Shown here: positions 1 through 6,852 of the stretch, in pieces
Layout: each line of letters starts with the position of its first letter
How positions within the stretch are numbered: the first letter of the stretch is position 1
Virus record (IMG/VR): IMGVR_UViG_3300032086_000143
Coordinates: 1-29,055 of that record
DNA length: 29,055 bases
Direction: 5' to 3' (one strand)
Origin: a virus
Position numbers and translations under genes: made by a program
Notes under the pieces: generated by a model
What the model was told of the DNA's origin: nothing
Seen by the model: only the letters and a program-made list of their open reading frames with translations
The model's database searches: none

Positions 1-103
1 GGTATGCAGCAACAATCTCGTCACTCCAGATTTCTGGAATAAAAGTAGCTGCGCTAGTGTTGTCAACGAACCCGCCAGTTGCGGGATATGTAGAATCAGT
101 CAT
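1..103 (-). CDS. Major capsid protein, N-terminal fragment (runs off left edge)
   Basis: Only the first 34 residues are in the window; the gene continues beyond base 1. The visible N-terminus reads MTDSTYPATGGFVDN and then FIPEIWSDEIVAAY. The FIPEIWS-E-I-AAY stretch is typical of the start of major capsid proteins in a group of podovirus-like phages, which is established family knowledge recalled without a search. A good ribosome binding site (AGGAG, complement of 113-117) sits ahead of the ATG. It lies directly downstream of the scaffold candidate, the usual scaffold-then-coat order, and would be the last visible gene of the transcript started at the promoter at 1477-1505. Confidence 0.8.
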   Translation of the reverse strand, partial: MTDSTYPATGGFVDNTSAATFIPEIWSDEIVAAY

Positions 104-125
104 AATAAATATCTCCTAAGATATG

Positions 126-911
126 TTATCTGACCCGTTTCTCTGCGTATGCCTTCATAATTTCTGGTTGTAGAGCAGCATAGCGATCAGGGTCGTTTCT
201 CATAAGGTTAATAATGTCTGCGCGTCGGTAGATCTTCTTAGGTGCTGACTCAGTACTACCACTGGCATTACCAGTAGAAGCTGCCTTAACTGCTTGCTTA
301 CGGGATTGTTCCTCTACAGCGGCAGTCTGCTGTACAATACTTTGTCGCTCTTTCCATAAGCTAAATAGCTCATCAGCGGCTTCACTATCGTACTGCTGGT
401 CTGCTGCTACAAACAGCTTAGTCCTAACATTGGAGGCTTTAATCCATTCAGCAAAGTTAGCATCTTGCAAGATCTGTTGCATATCAGGGTGCTTACGTTG
501 TAGCTCTGATAGCGCAGTGCTTGCCTTATACTGCTTTGTGACTTCTTCAGCTTCCTTAATCTTAGGATGGTTCTGAATAGCCCTATCTACAGCCTTATCA
601 GGGTCTGTAAACCAATCTACTTCTTCGACTTCTTGTGGTGCTTGTTGCGTATCTTGAGTGAGTTGTGTCTGGATATACGTATCAACAACCTTACGCAGTT
701 CACCTACTTCAGAACTCTGTCGGCCCAATAGCTTCTCAGCTTCTTGGTGCATCTGTACAAGTTCTTCAGCAGACTTACCTTTGTACTTGTCAGGGATGTC
801 AGGTTCCTGTGGTGCAGGAGTCTCCTGTTGTTCCTCTACTTGTGCAAGTAAATCCAGTTGTTGTTCGTTCTCTTGGTTATCCTGACGCTCAGGTTCAATA
901 ATATCAGCCAT
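126..911 (-). CDS. Probable capsid scaffolding protein
   Basis: A 261-residue protein placed immediately upstream of the major capsid gene, with the features of a head scaffold. The N-terminal 40 residues are very acidic and Gln/Glu-rich. They are followed by DKYKGKSAEELVQMHQEAEK and a helical, coiled-coil-like region, a layout common in phage scaffolds. The C-terminal 40 residues are basic (PKKIYRRADIINLMRNDP and a final EKRVR), fitting the coat-binding end known from P22-type scaffolds. A GGAG site lies about nine bases before the ATG. No protease motif is visible. The role is inferred from composition and position; a minor head protein is the main alternative. Confidence 0.75.
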   Translation of the reverse strand: MADIIEPERQDNQENEQQLDLLAQVEEQQETPAPQEPDIPDKYKGKSAEELVQMHQEAEKLLGRQSSEVGELRKVVDTYIQTQLTQDTQQAPQEVEEVDWFTDPDKAVDRAIQNHPKIKEAEEVTKQYKASTALSELQRKHPDMQQILQDANFAEWIKASNVRTKLFVAADQQYDSEAADELFSLWKERQSIVQQTAAVEEQSRKQAVKAASTGNASGSTESAPKKIYRRADIINLMRNDPDRYAALQPEIMKAYAEKRVR

Positions 912-960
912 TATTAACTCCGTACCTTAGTATTGTGGAGATGTTTAGTATGAAGGTTCT

Positions 961-1185
961 CTAAGAGGTTTGCCTTCGCTCATGTGCCATGTGCTGCTCC
1001 CGGCGCTTGACCCACCTGTCATGTGCATCAGGGAAGTCTCCACTGATACCTTCGAGGTTAGATCTCACTGGGGAGATAACACGTTTAGCGTCCTTGCCAC
1101 AACTGCACCTAGAAGTTGTGACATCAGACTTAACTAAATCTTCAAACAGTTTGCCGCAAGGACATCTAAAATCAAACAGCCTCAT
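961..1185 (-). CDS. FmdB-like zinc-ribbon small protein
   Basis: A 74-residue protein starting MRLFDFRCPCGKLFEDLV, with a second cysteine pair in RCSCGKDAKRVISP. The paired CxCG knuckles, the first within ten residues of the start and the second about 20 residues later, match the FmdB/CxxC regulatory zinc-ribbon family, copies of which are common in phage head gene clusters. An upstream in-frame ATG at 1239 would add 18 Lys/Arg-rich residues; the start at 1185 is preferred because the family begins at this methionine and it leaves only a 14-base overlap with the preceding gene. The C-terminus (HDRWVKRREQHMAHERRQ) is basic. Its job in phages is unknown. Confidence 0.75.
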   Translation of the reverse strand: MRLFDFRCPCGKLFEDLVKSDVTTSRCSCGKDAKRVISPVRSNLEGISGDFPDAHDRWVKRREQHMAHERRQTS

Positions 1186-1426
1186 CGACAGATTCTTCTG
1201 TTTCTGCTTCAGAGTGCGAGTTTTCAATCTGTGTTTCAAGATTCAGTATGGTTGCTAGGATAGCTAATTGACCCTTACGAAAGTTCAGGTTATCATTATC
1301 CGTAGTCATTTCTACTGAGTTGATCTGTCCAACATTACTTTGTAGGTCAGAGATTAACTGTTTCCAGCCTTCTGATCTAAACATAGCAAAGTAGTTGTTG
1401 AAGTATGTTTCTAACTCTTGAGTCAT
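1172..1426 (-). CDS. Conserved small acidic phage protein, function unknown
   Basis: 84 residues with an acidic C-terminal tail (SEAETEESVDEAV). The core (EGWKQLISDLQSN, then LNFRKGQLAILATILNLETQIE) looks like two amphipathic helices. Similar short proteins occur upstream of scaffold genes in other aquatic phages, recalled and not searched. It is the first gene behind the perfect promoter at 1477-1505, with a 5' leader of about 45 bases, and its end overlaps the FmdB-like gene by 14 bases, suggesting translational coupling. A head-assembly or head-completion role would fit the place but is not shown. Confidence 0.7.
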   Translation of the reverse strand: MTQELETYFNNYFAMFRSEGWKQLISDLQSNVGQINSVEMTTDNDNLNFRKGQLAILATILNLETQIENSHSEAETEESVDEAV

Positions 1427-1476
1427 CGTATTTTACCTTTGTTAAAGAATACTGAATGTACGATAAGTACCTATAT

Positions 1477-1505
1477 ATTATATCATACTTTTTCGTGTTT
1501 GTCAA
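1477..1505 (-). promoter_or_regulatory. Perfect consensus sigma70-type promoter, leftward, for the capsid block
   Basis: On the minus strand TTGACA (complement of 1500-1505), a 17-base spacer and TATAAT (complement of 1477-1482). The spacer ends TATGA, giving a TGn extended -10. The expected start is near 1470, about 45 bases before the ATG at 1426. The sequence after the -10 (ATATAGGTA) is almost the same as after the promoter at 9561-9589. Reads seen directly; activity is inferred. Confidence 0.9.
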
Positions 1506-1508
1506 GTG

Positions 1509-1958
1509 TTATTTTACTAAATATCCAATTAAAATTGCTAGAGTCATAGGTATCAAAAATACCAATACTGCTACCACAGAACCTATTTCTCTAACGTCCT
1601 TCCAAAATTTCTTCTTGGCTGCTGCTTTACGGGCAAGTTCAGCTTGTTTAGCCTTCCTTGCTTCAGCCATAGCAGACATAGCTTCATTGTATAGTTGAGC
1701 ATTGCCACTGATTGTAAAGAGATCCTTGATCTCCTTCATAGTGTCTTGTATCTGCTTCTTAGCAAGCGCAGCTTTAACAGCATCGCCTTCAGACAGTTTG
1801 CCTTCGTTCTGCGCTCTTGCTAACTCAACCTCTGCACCGCCAAGTGTCGATAGAAAACTAGAGATACTTGAGATGTCATTGGTTGTCTCAGCTACCCGCT
1901 TAATAGCGGATGTTGCAGCGTTAACACCAGCGACAATTGCACTTATCTCTGCTATCAT
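1509..1958 (-). CDS. Small protein with C-terminal membrane segment
   Basis: 149 residues. The first 110 are Ala-rich and helical, with likely coiled coil (AEVELARAQNEGKLSEGDAV, then a Lys/Ala-rich stretch EARKAKQAELARKAAAKKK). Residues about 125-148 (IGSVVAVLVFLIPMTLAILI) form one clear transmembrane helix ending in a single lysine. The ATG lies two bases after the stop of the preceding micro-gene. The last gene of its block, it ends just before the promoter at 1477-1505. A single C-terminal membrane anchor with a cytoplasmic or internal helical domain is seen in some class III holins, spanin partners and virion membrane proteins; I cannot choose among them. Confidence 0.7.
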   Translation of the reverse strand: MIAEISAIVAGVNAATSAIKRVAETTNDISSISSFLSTLGGAEVELARAQNEGKLSEGDAVKAALAKKQIQDTMKEIKDLFTISGNAQLYNEAMSAMAEARKAKQAELARKAAAKKKFWKDVREIGSVVAVLVFLIPMTLAILIGYLVK

Positions 1959-1960
1959 TG

Positions 1961-2059
1961 TTACTTCTTCTTCTTTTTAGCCATGCGTTTTTTAGCTTTA
2001 GCTGCCGCTGCTTTACCTTTAGGGGTATAACTGTACTTCTTTCCACCTACCATTGGCAT
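1961..2059 (-). CDS. Lysine-rich 32-residue micro-protein
   Basis: Reads MPMVGGKKYSYTPKGK, then an Ala/Lys helix and a run of five lysines before TAA. About 13 of 32 residues are lysine or arginine. A strong AAGGAG site sits seven bases before the ATG, and the next gene begins two bases after the stop, so this is a translated gene in a tight operon and not a chance frame. The composition suggests nucleic-acid binding or a virion DNA-associated peptide. No family is recognised with certainty, although short MxxVGGKKYxYTxKG-type proteins are known in phage late operons. Confidence 0.75.
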   Translation of the reverse strand: MPMVGGKKYSYTPKGKAAAAKAKKRMAKKKKK

Positions 2060-2072
2060 AGTATTCTCCTTA

Positions 2073-2357
2073 CTACCACTTAGATTTATTGGCCCAATAT
2101 GCCGCAGACATCTTGCCTTTGGCTATATTCTTAGCGTGTCTTGCTTTGAAAGACTTACGCCTTGCTTTTTCAGAAGCTGTCTTAGGTGACTTGCCTGCAC
2201 CCTTAACTCCTTGTTGACCATACCTGATGGTCTTTACTTTATCACCTTCCTTAGCTACCACCACATGAGATTTAGTAGGATGGTTTGGTGTACGTTTAGG
2301 TTTGTTGTAACCGCTGACTCCAGCACGTTGGAGACGCGAATCTCTTTCTTTCGCCAT
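2073..2357 (-). CDS. Basic small phage protein (DUF6321-like)
   Basis: 94 residues, strongly basic: RLQRAGVSGYNKPKRTPNHP in the N-terminal half and a C-terminal part with KTASEKARRKSFKARHAKNI and KGKMSAAYWANKSKW. The ARRKSFKARHxKN pattern and the AAYWANKxKW end recall a small phage protein family catalogued as DUF6321; this is from memory and needs a domain search. Its start overlaps the stop of the upstream gene by one base (TAATG), so translation is coupled. Possibly a minor virion or DNA-binding protein, but the function is unknown. Confidence 0.75.
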   Translation of the reverse strand: MAKERDSRLQRAGVSGYNKPKRTPNHPTKSHVVVAKEGDKVKTIRYGQQGVKGAGKSPKTASEKARRKSFKARHAKNIAKGKMSAAYWANKSKW

Positions 2358-2512
2358 TACGCAGCCTTCTGTGTTTGTTTTGTAACTTTTCGAGATGATG
2401 CTGAATTCTTAGCATTTAGTTCCTCTAACTCTTTAATCTTAGCTTCTAGTTCTTCAAACTTCTTGTTAACTTGATCTACTATTTGAGTTAGCTCTGTACG
2501 TGTTACAACCAT
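2357..2512 (-). CDS. 51-residue coiled-coil protein
   Basis: Begins MVVTRTELTQIVDQVNKK and continues through heptads (FEELEAKIKELEELNAK) into a Ser/Lys/Gln-rich tail. The leucine/isoleucine spacing indicates a short coiled coil of about four heptads. AGAGGA lies seven bases before the ATG; the stop overlaps the next start by one base. Small coiled coils of this kind occur near fibre genes, where they might help trimerise or anchor, but nothing specific is visible. Function unknown. Confidence 0.65.
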   Translation of the reverse strand: MVVTRTELTQIVDQVNKKFEELEAKIKELEELNAKNSASSRKVTKQTQKAA

Positions 2513-2526
2513 AGATTATCCTCTTA

Positions 2527-2769
2527 CTACTCAGGTTTAGGGTTTGCGTCTTTAACCGCTTGGATGCGGGCCTTCCATGCGTCAAAGTCGTGAAACATCT
2601 CGTCAAGCTGGTCAGTCAAAGCTCCGTATTCTTCTTGGCGACCACGCAACCATGCGCCAGCTTCCCACTGTGCTTGTGCTGCCTCGTTATCTGCGATTAG
2701 CTGGTTGTTTTCTTCTTCGGTTAATTCGATGGTCTCGCCATCTACCAATTTAAATACACCTGTGCTCAT
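2527..2769 (-). CDS. Small fibre-associated protein (tail fibre assembly/XkdW-like)
   Basis: 80 residues. The N-terminus (MSTGVFKLVDGETIELTEEE) is followed by RQEEYGALTDQLDEMFHDFD and then AWKARIQAVKDANPKPE. The pattern R-x-E-Y-x-x-x-x-D-Q-L-D, then W-K-x-x-I-x-x-V-K-x-x-x-P-K-P, is common in small phage proteins encoded next to fibre genes, often labelled tail fibre assembly or XkdW-like. It directly follows the 245-residue adhesion protein, supporting a fibre-assembly or fibre-tip role. This is family knowledge plus context; biochemical function is not shown. Confidence 0.7.
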   Translation of the reverse strand: MSTGVFKLVDGETIELTEEENNQLIADNEAAQAQWEAGAWLRGRQEEYGALTDQLDEMFHDFDAWKARIQAVKDANPKPE

Positions 2770-2778
2770 TGTTTTCTC

Positions 2779-3516
2779 CTAGGATATTGCTAGTCCGTAA
2801 AGGGTAAATGTTCCAGCGTCGATGTTTCCTGATTGAAACGAAAACTTAATTTTGTTAATTGCAGTATCTCGCACAGATGAGCCAGAATTAGACATAACGC
2901 CAGTTGCTATGTTTGGGGCAGTCGTGCCTTGAAACGCAGCAGAACGAAAACTTATTGTTGATGAGCTGTTTCCAAACCACATCTGCACAGTGCCTCCAAC
3001 AGTTGAAGACATATCTTTTGAGATGCGAGACGTGCTTTGTGCTGTCTGTAGTTCCCCGTTTGCTTGACTGCTGTAAGTCCCTGTGTGCATTTTATTGGTC
3101 ATATAACCTGATGTGGTATACGAGCTACTGCCGTTATACGCACAAACAATTTGAAGCTCTTTATTACCAGAGCTTTTCAAGTTGCTTATGTCAATCATGT
3201 AGTGGGTATATCCTGTGATGCTAGTAAATTCTAGCGTTGCAACTGCGCTACTCACCGTTGAGCTTGAGATCACGTTCCAAGCACCACCGCCGCCACCTCC
3301 ACCAGAGGCAGCATCCTCCCAAGCTACACCAGAGCCTGTGCTTGTCAACACTTGCCCATCAGTACCTTGAGACCCACCAACAGTTAAGTTTGTCAGCGCA
3401 ACAGTACCAACACCCACAATGCCATTGCCAGTTAAGTCAAGATTATCTCCTGATGCCAGTTCTTTTATTGCAGCCGTCCCTGAACTGTCAACGATCAGAG
3501 GAAATCTATTAGCCAT
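2779..3516 (-). CDS. Probable tail fibre / receptor-binding protein
   Basis: 245 residues. The N-terminus (MANRFPLIVDSSGTAAIKEL, then SGDNLDLTGNGIVGVGTV) is a repeat-like shaft type used in phage fibres. A GTDGQVLTSTGSGVAWEDA segment follows, then a seven-glycine hinge near residue 75. The C-terminal 165 residues are Ser/Thr/Gly-rich beta structure (HYMIDISNLKSSGNKELQIV, ending GTFTLYGLAIS), resembling a jelly-roll-type head domain. It lies one base from the collagen-like gene, so the two probably make parts of the same adhesion apparatus. The receptor-binding role is inferred from architecture. Confidence 0.75.
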   Translation of the reverse strand: MANRFPLIVDSSGTAAIKELASGDNLDLTGNGIVGVGTVALTNLTVGGSQGTDGQVLTSTGSGVAWEDAASGGGGGGGAWNVISSSTVSSAVATLEFTSITGYTHYMIDISNLKSSGNKELQIVCAYNGSSSYTTSGYMTNKMHTGTYSSQANGELQTAQSTSRISKDMSSTVGGTVQMWFGNSSSTISFRSAAFQGTTAPNIATGVMSNSGSSVRDTAINKIKFSFQSGNIDAGTFTLYGLAIS

Positions 3517-3517
3517 G

Positions 3518-4648
3518 TTAAAATCCTATAGTGTAGTTTTGTGTTCTACCAGTAACAATAAAGAATGTTCCTGACGCATTTAATGTAAGCTGTCCTGATC
3601 TAGCCGTAATGCTAAGTAAAGACGTACCACTAACTAATGACGATCCTGCTCTATTAAATACTGCTGTTATCTCACTAGTTAATGTTCTTCCATAAACGGA
3701 TATTTTAGTAGCCGCACCAGCACCATCTGCTCCGGCTGGGCCTGCTGGGCCTTGTGGGCCTTGTATACCTTGTGGGCCTTGGGCACCATCTGCTCCTGCT
3801 GGGCCTTGTGGGCCGGTAGGGCCACTATCAGGATCTACCCAACTTAAAACTCCTGAGCCATCAGTCTTTAAAACTTGATTAGCGTTACCGTCATTGTTAG
3901 GCAACGTAAGCGTATAACTAGCCGCTGCACTATGCGGTGGCCCTTTAATTGTTATACCGTGACTGTTGTTCTCACAATTAAGTTTAAACTGCCCAGCGCC
4001 CTTAGTAGCATTACCTTTGAATACTACAACACCAGAGCCGTTGGGGTCTAGGTCAATGTTCCCATTACTAGTTGTAACAATATCCTGACCGTTGACATCT
4101 AAATTTCCACCTAGCTGTGGAGAGGTGTCTGAAACAAGATCAGAAACACCACCGTCTGCTCCAGCTGGCCCTTGGGGGCCGGTGGCTCCCTGTATACCTT
4201 GTGGCCCTTGAGCGCCAGTCTCGCCCTGTGGCCCTTGTGGCCCCTGTGGCCCTGTCTCGCCTTGTTCGCCTCGTCCACCACCACTAGAGTAGACAACTGA
4301 ACTACCTTTAGTTCCACTAGCTGCGCCTAGCTCATCCAATGATCCTGCATCAATAGTAGAGCCGTCCGTCATGGTGCATACTAAATGACCATCTATGTCT
4401 AGCTCTACGGAGGATATGCCTAAACCTTTAGGGCCAGCTTCACCGTCTTTACCGTCTGTACCGTCCTTTCCGTCCTTACCGTCCCTACCGGGAACACCGT
4501 CCTTACCGGGGATACCTTGTGGCCCCTGCGGCCCTTGTGGCCCTTGAGCACCTGTGTCTCCTTTAGGGCCAATTTGCTTTGTTACAGCATTAATCTTAGA
4601 CTCTAAGGAGTCATAGACTGCTGCTAACTTTAGATCAGGATTAATCAT
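3518..4648 (-). CDS. Collagen-like tail fibre protein
   Basis: 376 residues with three Gly-X-Y blocks: one in the N-terminal 80 residues (GAQGPQGPQGPQGIPGKDG, then Lys-Asp-Gly repeats), one near the middle (GETGPQGPQGPQGETGAQG), and one in the C-terminal third (GPQGPAGADGAQGPQGIQG). Between the last two sits a fibre segment of the type SPQLGGNLDVNGQDIV ... ANQVLKTDGSGVLSWV, widespread in phage fibres. Collagen-like repeats form trimeric rods in phage fibres. The DNA encoding the repeats is itself repetitive, which could allow length changes. Its ATG overlaps the portal stop by one base (TAATG), so a fibre gene is directly coupled to the portal gene, an unusual neighbour. Confidence 0.85.
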   Translation of the reverse strand: MINPDLKLAAVYDSLESKINAVTKQIGPKGDTGAQGPQGPQGPQGIPGKDGVPGRDGKDGKDGTDGKDGEAGPKGLGISSVELDIDGHLVCTMTDGSTIDAGSLDELGAASGTKGSSVVYSSGGGRGEQGETGPQGPQGPQGETGAQGPQGIQGATGPQGPAGADGGVSDLVSDTSPQLGGNLDVNGQDIVTTSNGNIDLDPNGSGVVVFKGNATKGAGQFKLNCENNSHGITIKGPPHSAAASYTLTLPNNDGNANQVLKTDGSGVLSWVDPDSGPTGPQGPAGADGAQGPQGIQGPQGPAGPAGADGAGAATKISVYGRTLTSEITAVFNRAGSSLVSGTSLLSITARSGQLTLNASGTFFIVTGRTQNYTIGF

Positions 4649-6684
4649 TAAGATAGTCTGTTAAGAAGCTGCTGCTCTGCTTGAGCACTCTGCTCTTGTT
4701 GCTTACCTTGGTTCTTTAATGTTTTCTCTTTTAAGTCTATATCCTTCTCTTTCAAAGCTATGTCTGCAATCTTTAGCCTACGCTCAAACTCTTTATCGTC
4801 AGCAGTGCCTGCCTTCAGATTGTTAGTGGCAGCTTTAATCTTATCAATCTCAAGCTCATCAGGCAGCAACTGAGTTTCCGTAGCAATCTTCTGCGCTCTA
4901 GCGTTAGACTCCTGTGCCTGACCGTTAAGTGCTGCTGTCTGTGACTGCTGGAAGGCCATCTGTGCCTGTGCAGCCGCTTGCTGCATCTGTTGTTGTTCAG
5001 GTGTAGGCTGTGATGCTTGCTCTGCCTGAGCCAACTTAGCCATCAGTTCTTCACGGTTAGACAGGTTCATGTTGTCAATGATTGACTGAATCAACGTGTT
5101 GTACAGTGGAGACTCTGCTGGCATGGTTTGCAGTAGCTGCACAAGCTGCGTTACTTCGTACTCACGTGCAATGATGCCTAGAGTAGACGTAGTGTTAAAC
5201 TTGTAGTCCTTGACAGGATAGTTCTCTGGGTCAAACTGCATGTAACGACAAGCAGCCATCTTAACAAATGGAATCAAGAAAGACTGTTGGAAGTTAATCA
5301 GGGTGCGCTTGTGGCGCTTGATGATTGCACCAAGGGACATACTGATACCAGCAGCCGTAGCGTCACCATTGATACTACCGGGGATACCAGCGGAGTCAAT
5401 GGCACCTGTAGACATCTGAACCATCTTCTGTAGTTCTGCTGCCTGTGCAAAGGTAATCTGACTAACCTGACCAAAGTTAAAGGGATTGATGACTCCTTTA
5501 GGGTCACCATTGGTCAATAGAATTTTACCGGGACGTACTTCTGGCCTAGAGCCTCTAGGGAGCCTTGTAGCGTCCATAGCCATCATTGGGTGTACAGTTA
5601 GTGCTAGGGCATCAATACGGGCACGTAGCTCTGTATCAAGCGCCTTCTGGCTATTGTAGCCTTTCTCGCATACACCACGTCCCCAGAACCTACCGGGAAC
5701 TATATCCCAAGGGAATGCTACTACAGGACGATCCTGCATCATGTATGGGTTAGCTTCTGCTTTTAACAGTATACCACCATTAGCAATAACAACAATAGCT
5801 TCGACGTAGTAGCTTTCATTTTCATCTGCCTCTGGTTCTTCTATGTCAAGATCAGCAATGTCTTCGTCTTCATCAAGCATTGCTTCTTTTTCACCTACCT
5901 CCAGCAGGTAACGAGGCACAAGTCCATAGTACTTTGTTAGGCGTACCTTGTCTTCGTCGTAGCTCGTTAGGTCTTGATCTGGCTCTAGGTCATAGTCACT
6001 AGCCGCCTGACCTACGTACACGCTCCTGTAGACACCTTCTTCCTGTAGCTGTTGTACCTTGTGTCGTGGCACAAACTCATCCACAGCAACGCCTATAGCG
6101 TCTGCAATGGAGGTAGCTACTGGGTCAATCAGGAAGTTCTGTGGGAGTACAGGGCGTAGCTTAACTACTGTGCGGTCTGTGATGTTAACACCTACTGCCT
6201 GTAGCTGTCCGTCCATGATGGGCTGTGTAGCAGGAGCCATCTCTTTGACTTCCTCTAGCACTACTTCAGCTACACCAGTACCAAATACAGCACTGTTGAT
6301 GAGACACTCGCCTACTTGCTTGCGTATTTGTGTCTTTTCAAAGTCTTCATGTAGCTTCTGTCGCAAATATACAACATCCTGTGCCTCTGCGTCACCCATA
6401 TCGTCGGTAATGTCAAAATACTTACCACGACCAAAGGTTGCTTCTTCAATTTCTGCTACACTAGACTCTACAGCCTGCTGTAATGCGGGTGAAATGATAC
6501 GTGAACGCTCACTTTTGCGCTCCATGTCCTCTGCGGCCCAGATTCCACGCCACAAACGGTAGAATTCTTCAAATCTTTCTGCATAATTGGACTCATAGTG
6601 ATCTCGCCATGAGTCACACTTAGCCATTACCCAGTTTTCTAGGTGTTCATCGCTCGACAGAACGTCATTATCGCCGTAATCCAT
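4648..6684 (-). CDS. Portal protein (head-tail connector)
   Basis: 678 residues, between TerL and the capsid genes in the usual packaging order. The N-terminus (SWRDHYESNYAERFEEFYRL, then GIWAAEDMERKSERSRIISP and ALQQAVESSVAEIEEATFG) is typical of large podovirus portals. A VVAFPWDIVPGRFWGRGVCE segment and a helical region with KALDTELRARIDALALTVHP correspond to wing and stem regions. The last 150 residues are Gln/Ala-rich coiled coil (EQQQMQQAAAQAQMAFQQSQ) that may form a barrel-like extension. It would form the dodecameric DNA channel. Length is in the P22-like range (about 700), longer than T7 gp8 (about 536). Confidence 0.85.
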   Translation of the reverse strand: MDYGDNDVLSSDEHLENWVMAKCDSWRDHYESNYAERFEEFYRLWRGIWAAEDMERKSERSRIISPALQQAVESSVAEIEEATFGRGKYFDITDDMGDAEAQDVVYLRQKLHEDFEKTQIRKQVGECLINSAVFGTGVAEVVLEEVKEMAPATQPIMDGQLQAVGVNITDRTVVKLRPVLPQNFLIDPVATSIADAIGVAVDEFVPRHKVQQLQEEGVYRSVYVGQAASDYDLEPDQDLTSYDEDKVRLTKYYGLVPRYLLEVGEKEAMLDEDEDIADLDIEEPEADENESYYVEAIVVIANGGILLKAEANPYMMQDRPVVAFPWDIVPGRFWGRGVCEKGYNSQKALDTELRARIDALALTVHPMMAMDATRLPRGSRPEVRPGKILLTNGDPKGVINPFNFGQVSQITFAQAAELQKMVQMSTGAIDSAGIPGSINGDATAAGISMSLGAIIKRHKRTLINFQQSFLIPFVKMAACRYMQFDPENYPVKDYKFNTTSTLGIIAREYEVTQLVQLLQTMPAESPLYNTLIQSIIDNMNLSNREELMAKLAQAEQASQPTPEQQQMQQAAAQAQMAFQQSQTAALNGQAQESNARAQKIATETQLLPDELEIDKIKAATNNLKAGTADDKEFERRLKIADIALKEKDIDLKEKTLKNQGKQQEQSAQAEQQLLNRLS

Positions 6685-6851
6685 TACCGACCCCTTCGTA
6701 ATTTTCTATTTCGGGCTGTTTTGGCTGCTTGTTTGAACGATTTAGCGGTAGGAGCGCCTTTACTGCCGGGTTTACGCATCGTTTCACCGCTACCGGCCTT
6801 AATACGCCTACGCTTGGCATGAATGTTGGCATATAATCCTTTCTTGGGCAT
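6684..6851 (-). CDS. 55-residue basic micro-protein between terL and portal
   Basis: Begins MPKKGLYANIHAKRRRIKAG and continues SGETMRKPGSKGAPTAKSF to a K/R-rich end. About one third of residues are Lys/Arg. AGGA is eight bases before the ATG, the gene starts two bases from the TerL stop, and its stop overlaps the portal start by one base. The MPKKGLYxNIHAKRxRIKAGSGExMRKPGxKGxPT pattern recurs in tailed phages as a conserved unannotated protein (recalled, not searched). Possible nucleic-acid or virion role; function unknown. Confidence 0.8.
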   Translation of the reverse strand: MPKKGLYANIHAKRRRIKAGSGETMRKPGSKGAPTAKSFKQAAKTARNRKLRRGR

Positions 6852-6852
6852 G

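Noticed and set aside
6059-6562. 167-codon plus-strand frame opposite the portal gene
   Set aside because: Antisense shadow of a well-supported portal gene, with no ribosome site or recognisable domain.
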